In this document: positions 63,374 through 64,000 of the stretch, one piece after another
Position numbering within the stretch: the first letter of the stretch is position 1
How the letters are laid out: each line of letters starts with the position of its first letter
Assembly (NCBI GenBank): GCA_036265815.1
Contig: DATAOI010000052.1
Span: 239,260 to 303,259 of the forward strand
Direction of reading: 5' to 3'
DNA: 64,000 nucleotides
From: Gemmatimonadales bacterium
Lineage (GTDB): Bacteria > Gemmatimonadota > Gemmatimonadetes > Gemmatimonadales > GWC2-71-9
Position numbers and translations under genes: made by a program
The notes under the pieces: generated by a model
What the model saw: only the letters and a program-made list of their open reading frames with translations
Database searches by the model: none
What the model was told of the DNA's origin: nothing

Positions 63374-64000
63374 GGCCGGATGGCACCGTCCCATTCGACG
63401 GTGAGAGAGGGCGATCCGCGGCGCACCACGGCAGTCGACCGGGTATCGACCAGCGGAAGGATGGTGCTGCCGGCCGCCATGCCGGCGAGCTCGCGGCATG
63501 GAACGAGGGCGATCCGTGGCAACGGCAGCACGTAGGCACGGTCGTTCCCGGCACGGAGCCGGGCGGCGAGCTCGGACGGCGCCGCGCTCCGGGCCAGCAG
63601 CATGCGCTCGCCCGCGAGCGCGACCATCCGCTCGGCGAGGTCGCGGGCCGCCGGGTCGTCGCTGGGGTAAACGATGGCTGCGCCGCTCGGCGCCGCGGAC
63701 GGTCGGCTGGAGCTGTCGCAGCCGACGGCCGAGCTCCACCAGAACGGTGGCTCGGCGCCTCGAGATTCCTCGCGCACGACGTCCCGTGCCAGTGACGCCC
63801 GGAACGCCGCCGAGTCGGCGCCGCTCACCACCGGGAGAATCGGCCGCCCCGCAGGAGTTACCATCACGTACGTTCGGCTCCACGGCAGCGGAAGCGTGCC
63901 GAACTCGGCGCGCCGGCCGGCGTACTCCAGCAGCACCGGATCGCTCGTCTCCAGGAGATCGGCCCAGCGGTCGAGGGCATCGCGGGGATCAGGGCCGGCG
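63370..64000 (-). CDS. partial solute-binding-protein-like gene (5' end outside window)
   Basis: Its reading frame is open to the window edge: the codons before a GTG at 63936 continue as coding-like sequence (RWADLLETSDPVLLEYAG), so the gene probably starts beyond 64000. Visible residues include FGTLPLPWSRTYVMV and YPSDDPAARDLAERM, then RKTILP-like GSTILPLVDTRSTA. This resembles the C-terminal half of extracellular solute-binding proteins, but the match is weak. It overlaps the kinase start by 4 nt, so it may be the sensory input of the cassette. Confidence 0.45.
   Translation of the reverse strand, partial: AGPDPRDALDRWADLLETSDPVLLEYAGRRAEFGTLPLPWSRTYVMVTPAGRPILPVVSGADSAAFRASLARDVVREESRGAEPPFWWSSAVGCDSSSRPSAAPSGAAIVYPSDDPAARDLAERMVALAGERMLLARSAAPSELAARLRAGNDRAYVLPLPRIALVPCRELAGMAAGSTILPLVDTRSTAVVRRGSPSLTVEWDGAIRP

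Overview
The window is 64 kb of gene-dense, high-GC bacterial chromosome. It encodes an outer membrane (RND/TolC efflux system, TolC-like protein, many lipoproteins), several very small lipoproteins, an ADOP-type duplicated MacB/FtsX permease without its own ATPase, and a large Ser/Thr kinase fused to TPR repeats. This mix fits soil Gemmatimonadota or a relative. That placement is inference from gene content; no database search was run. I see no prophage, insertion sequence, CRISPR array, tRNA or rRNA.

Layout. 0-7 kb: an alpha/beta hydrolase, a tightly coupled three-gene operon of unknown function, an ADOP permease, and an amt-PII ammonium module with a good sigma70 promoter and a perfect palindrome upstream. 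7-14 kb: a lipoprotein metallopeptidase, an esterase, a methyltransferase-dioxygenase-dicarboxylate carrier run and an aldehyde dehydrogenase. 14-15 kb: a decayed SDR fragment, a 51-residue lipoprotein gene and two copies of an unusual GC-rich hairpin repeat. 15-36 kb: a DEAD-box helicase, an ATP-grasp-like enzyme, M32 carboxypeptidase, glycosyltransferase 9, DUF1272, DDAH, an MFS carrier, a three-gene RND efflux operon (acrB-like, acrA-like, tolC-like), DUF1499, small hypotheticals, YfiT/DinB, an SRPBCC protein, a PLP decarboxylase, DUF486, a P1 peptidase and an AraC-type regulator. 36-42 kb: the kinase-TPR protein, RNase P RNA (rnpB) and two secreted paralogues.

42-50 kb is the replication-origin neighbourhood. 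dnaA and dnaN lie on the minus strand, and rpmH-rnpA-yidD-yidC and mnmE on the plus strand. The dnaA promoter contains a DnaA box. The dnaA-dnaN gap has an AT-rich tract followed by TAG-type trinucleotides, a plausible unwinding element. 50-57 kb: a Zn-protease and a rhomboid, then a compact minus-strand run mutS-tonB-like-cbs-ddl. 57-64 kb: a VOC protein, an FAD oxidoreductase, a third hairpin repeat, and a sigma54 signalling cassette. That cassette is a binding-protein-like gene, a histidine kinase and an NtrC-type regulator joined by 4-nt overlaps. Two identical-armed 16-bp dyads and a -24/-12 promoter lie upstream of a TPR lipoprotein gene, making it the likely direct target.

The strongest leads are the sigma54 circuit at 59.1-64.0 kb, the GGTGRGGCAR hairpin repeat family, the origin region with the DnaA-box-containing dnaA promoter, and the operator-like palindrome at about -61 of amt. 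Several genes (rnpA, DUF486, P1 peptidase) lack a well-placed ATG/GTG/TTG start, and CTG or ATC may be used.
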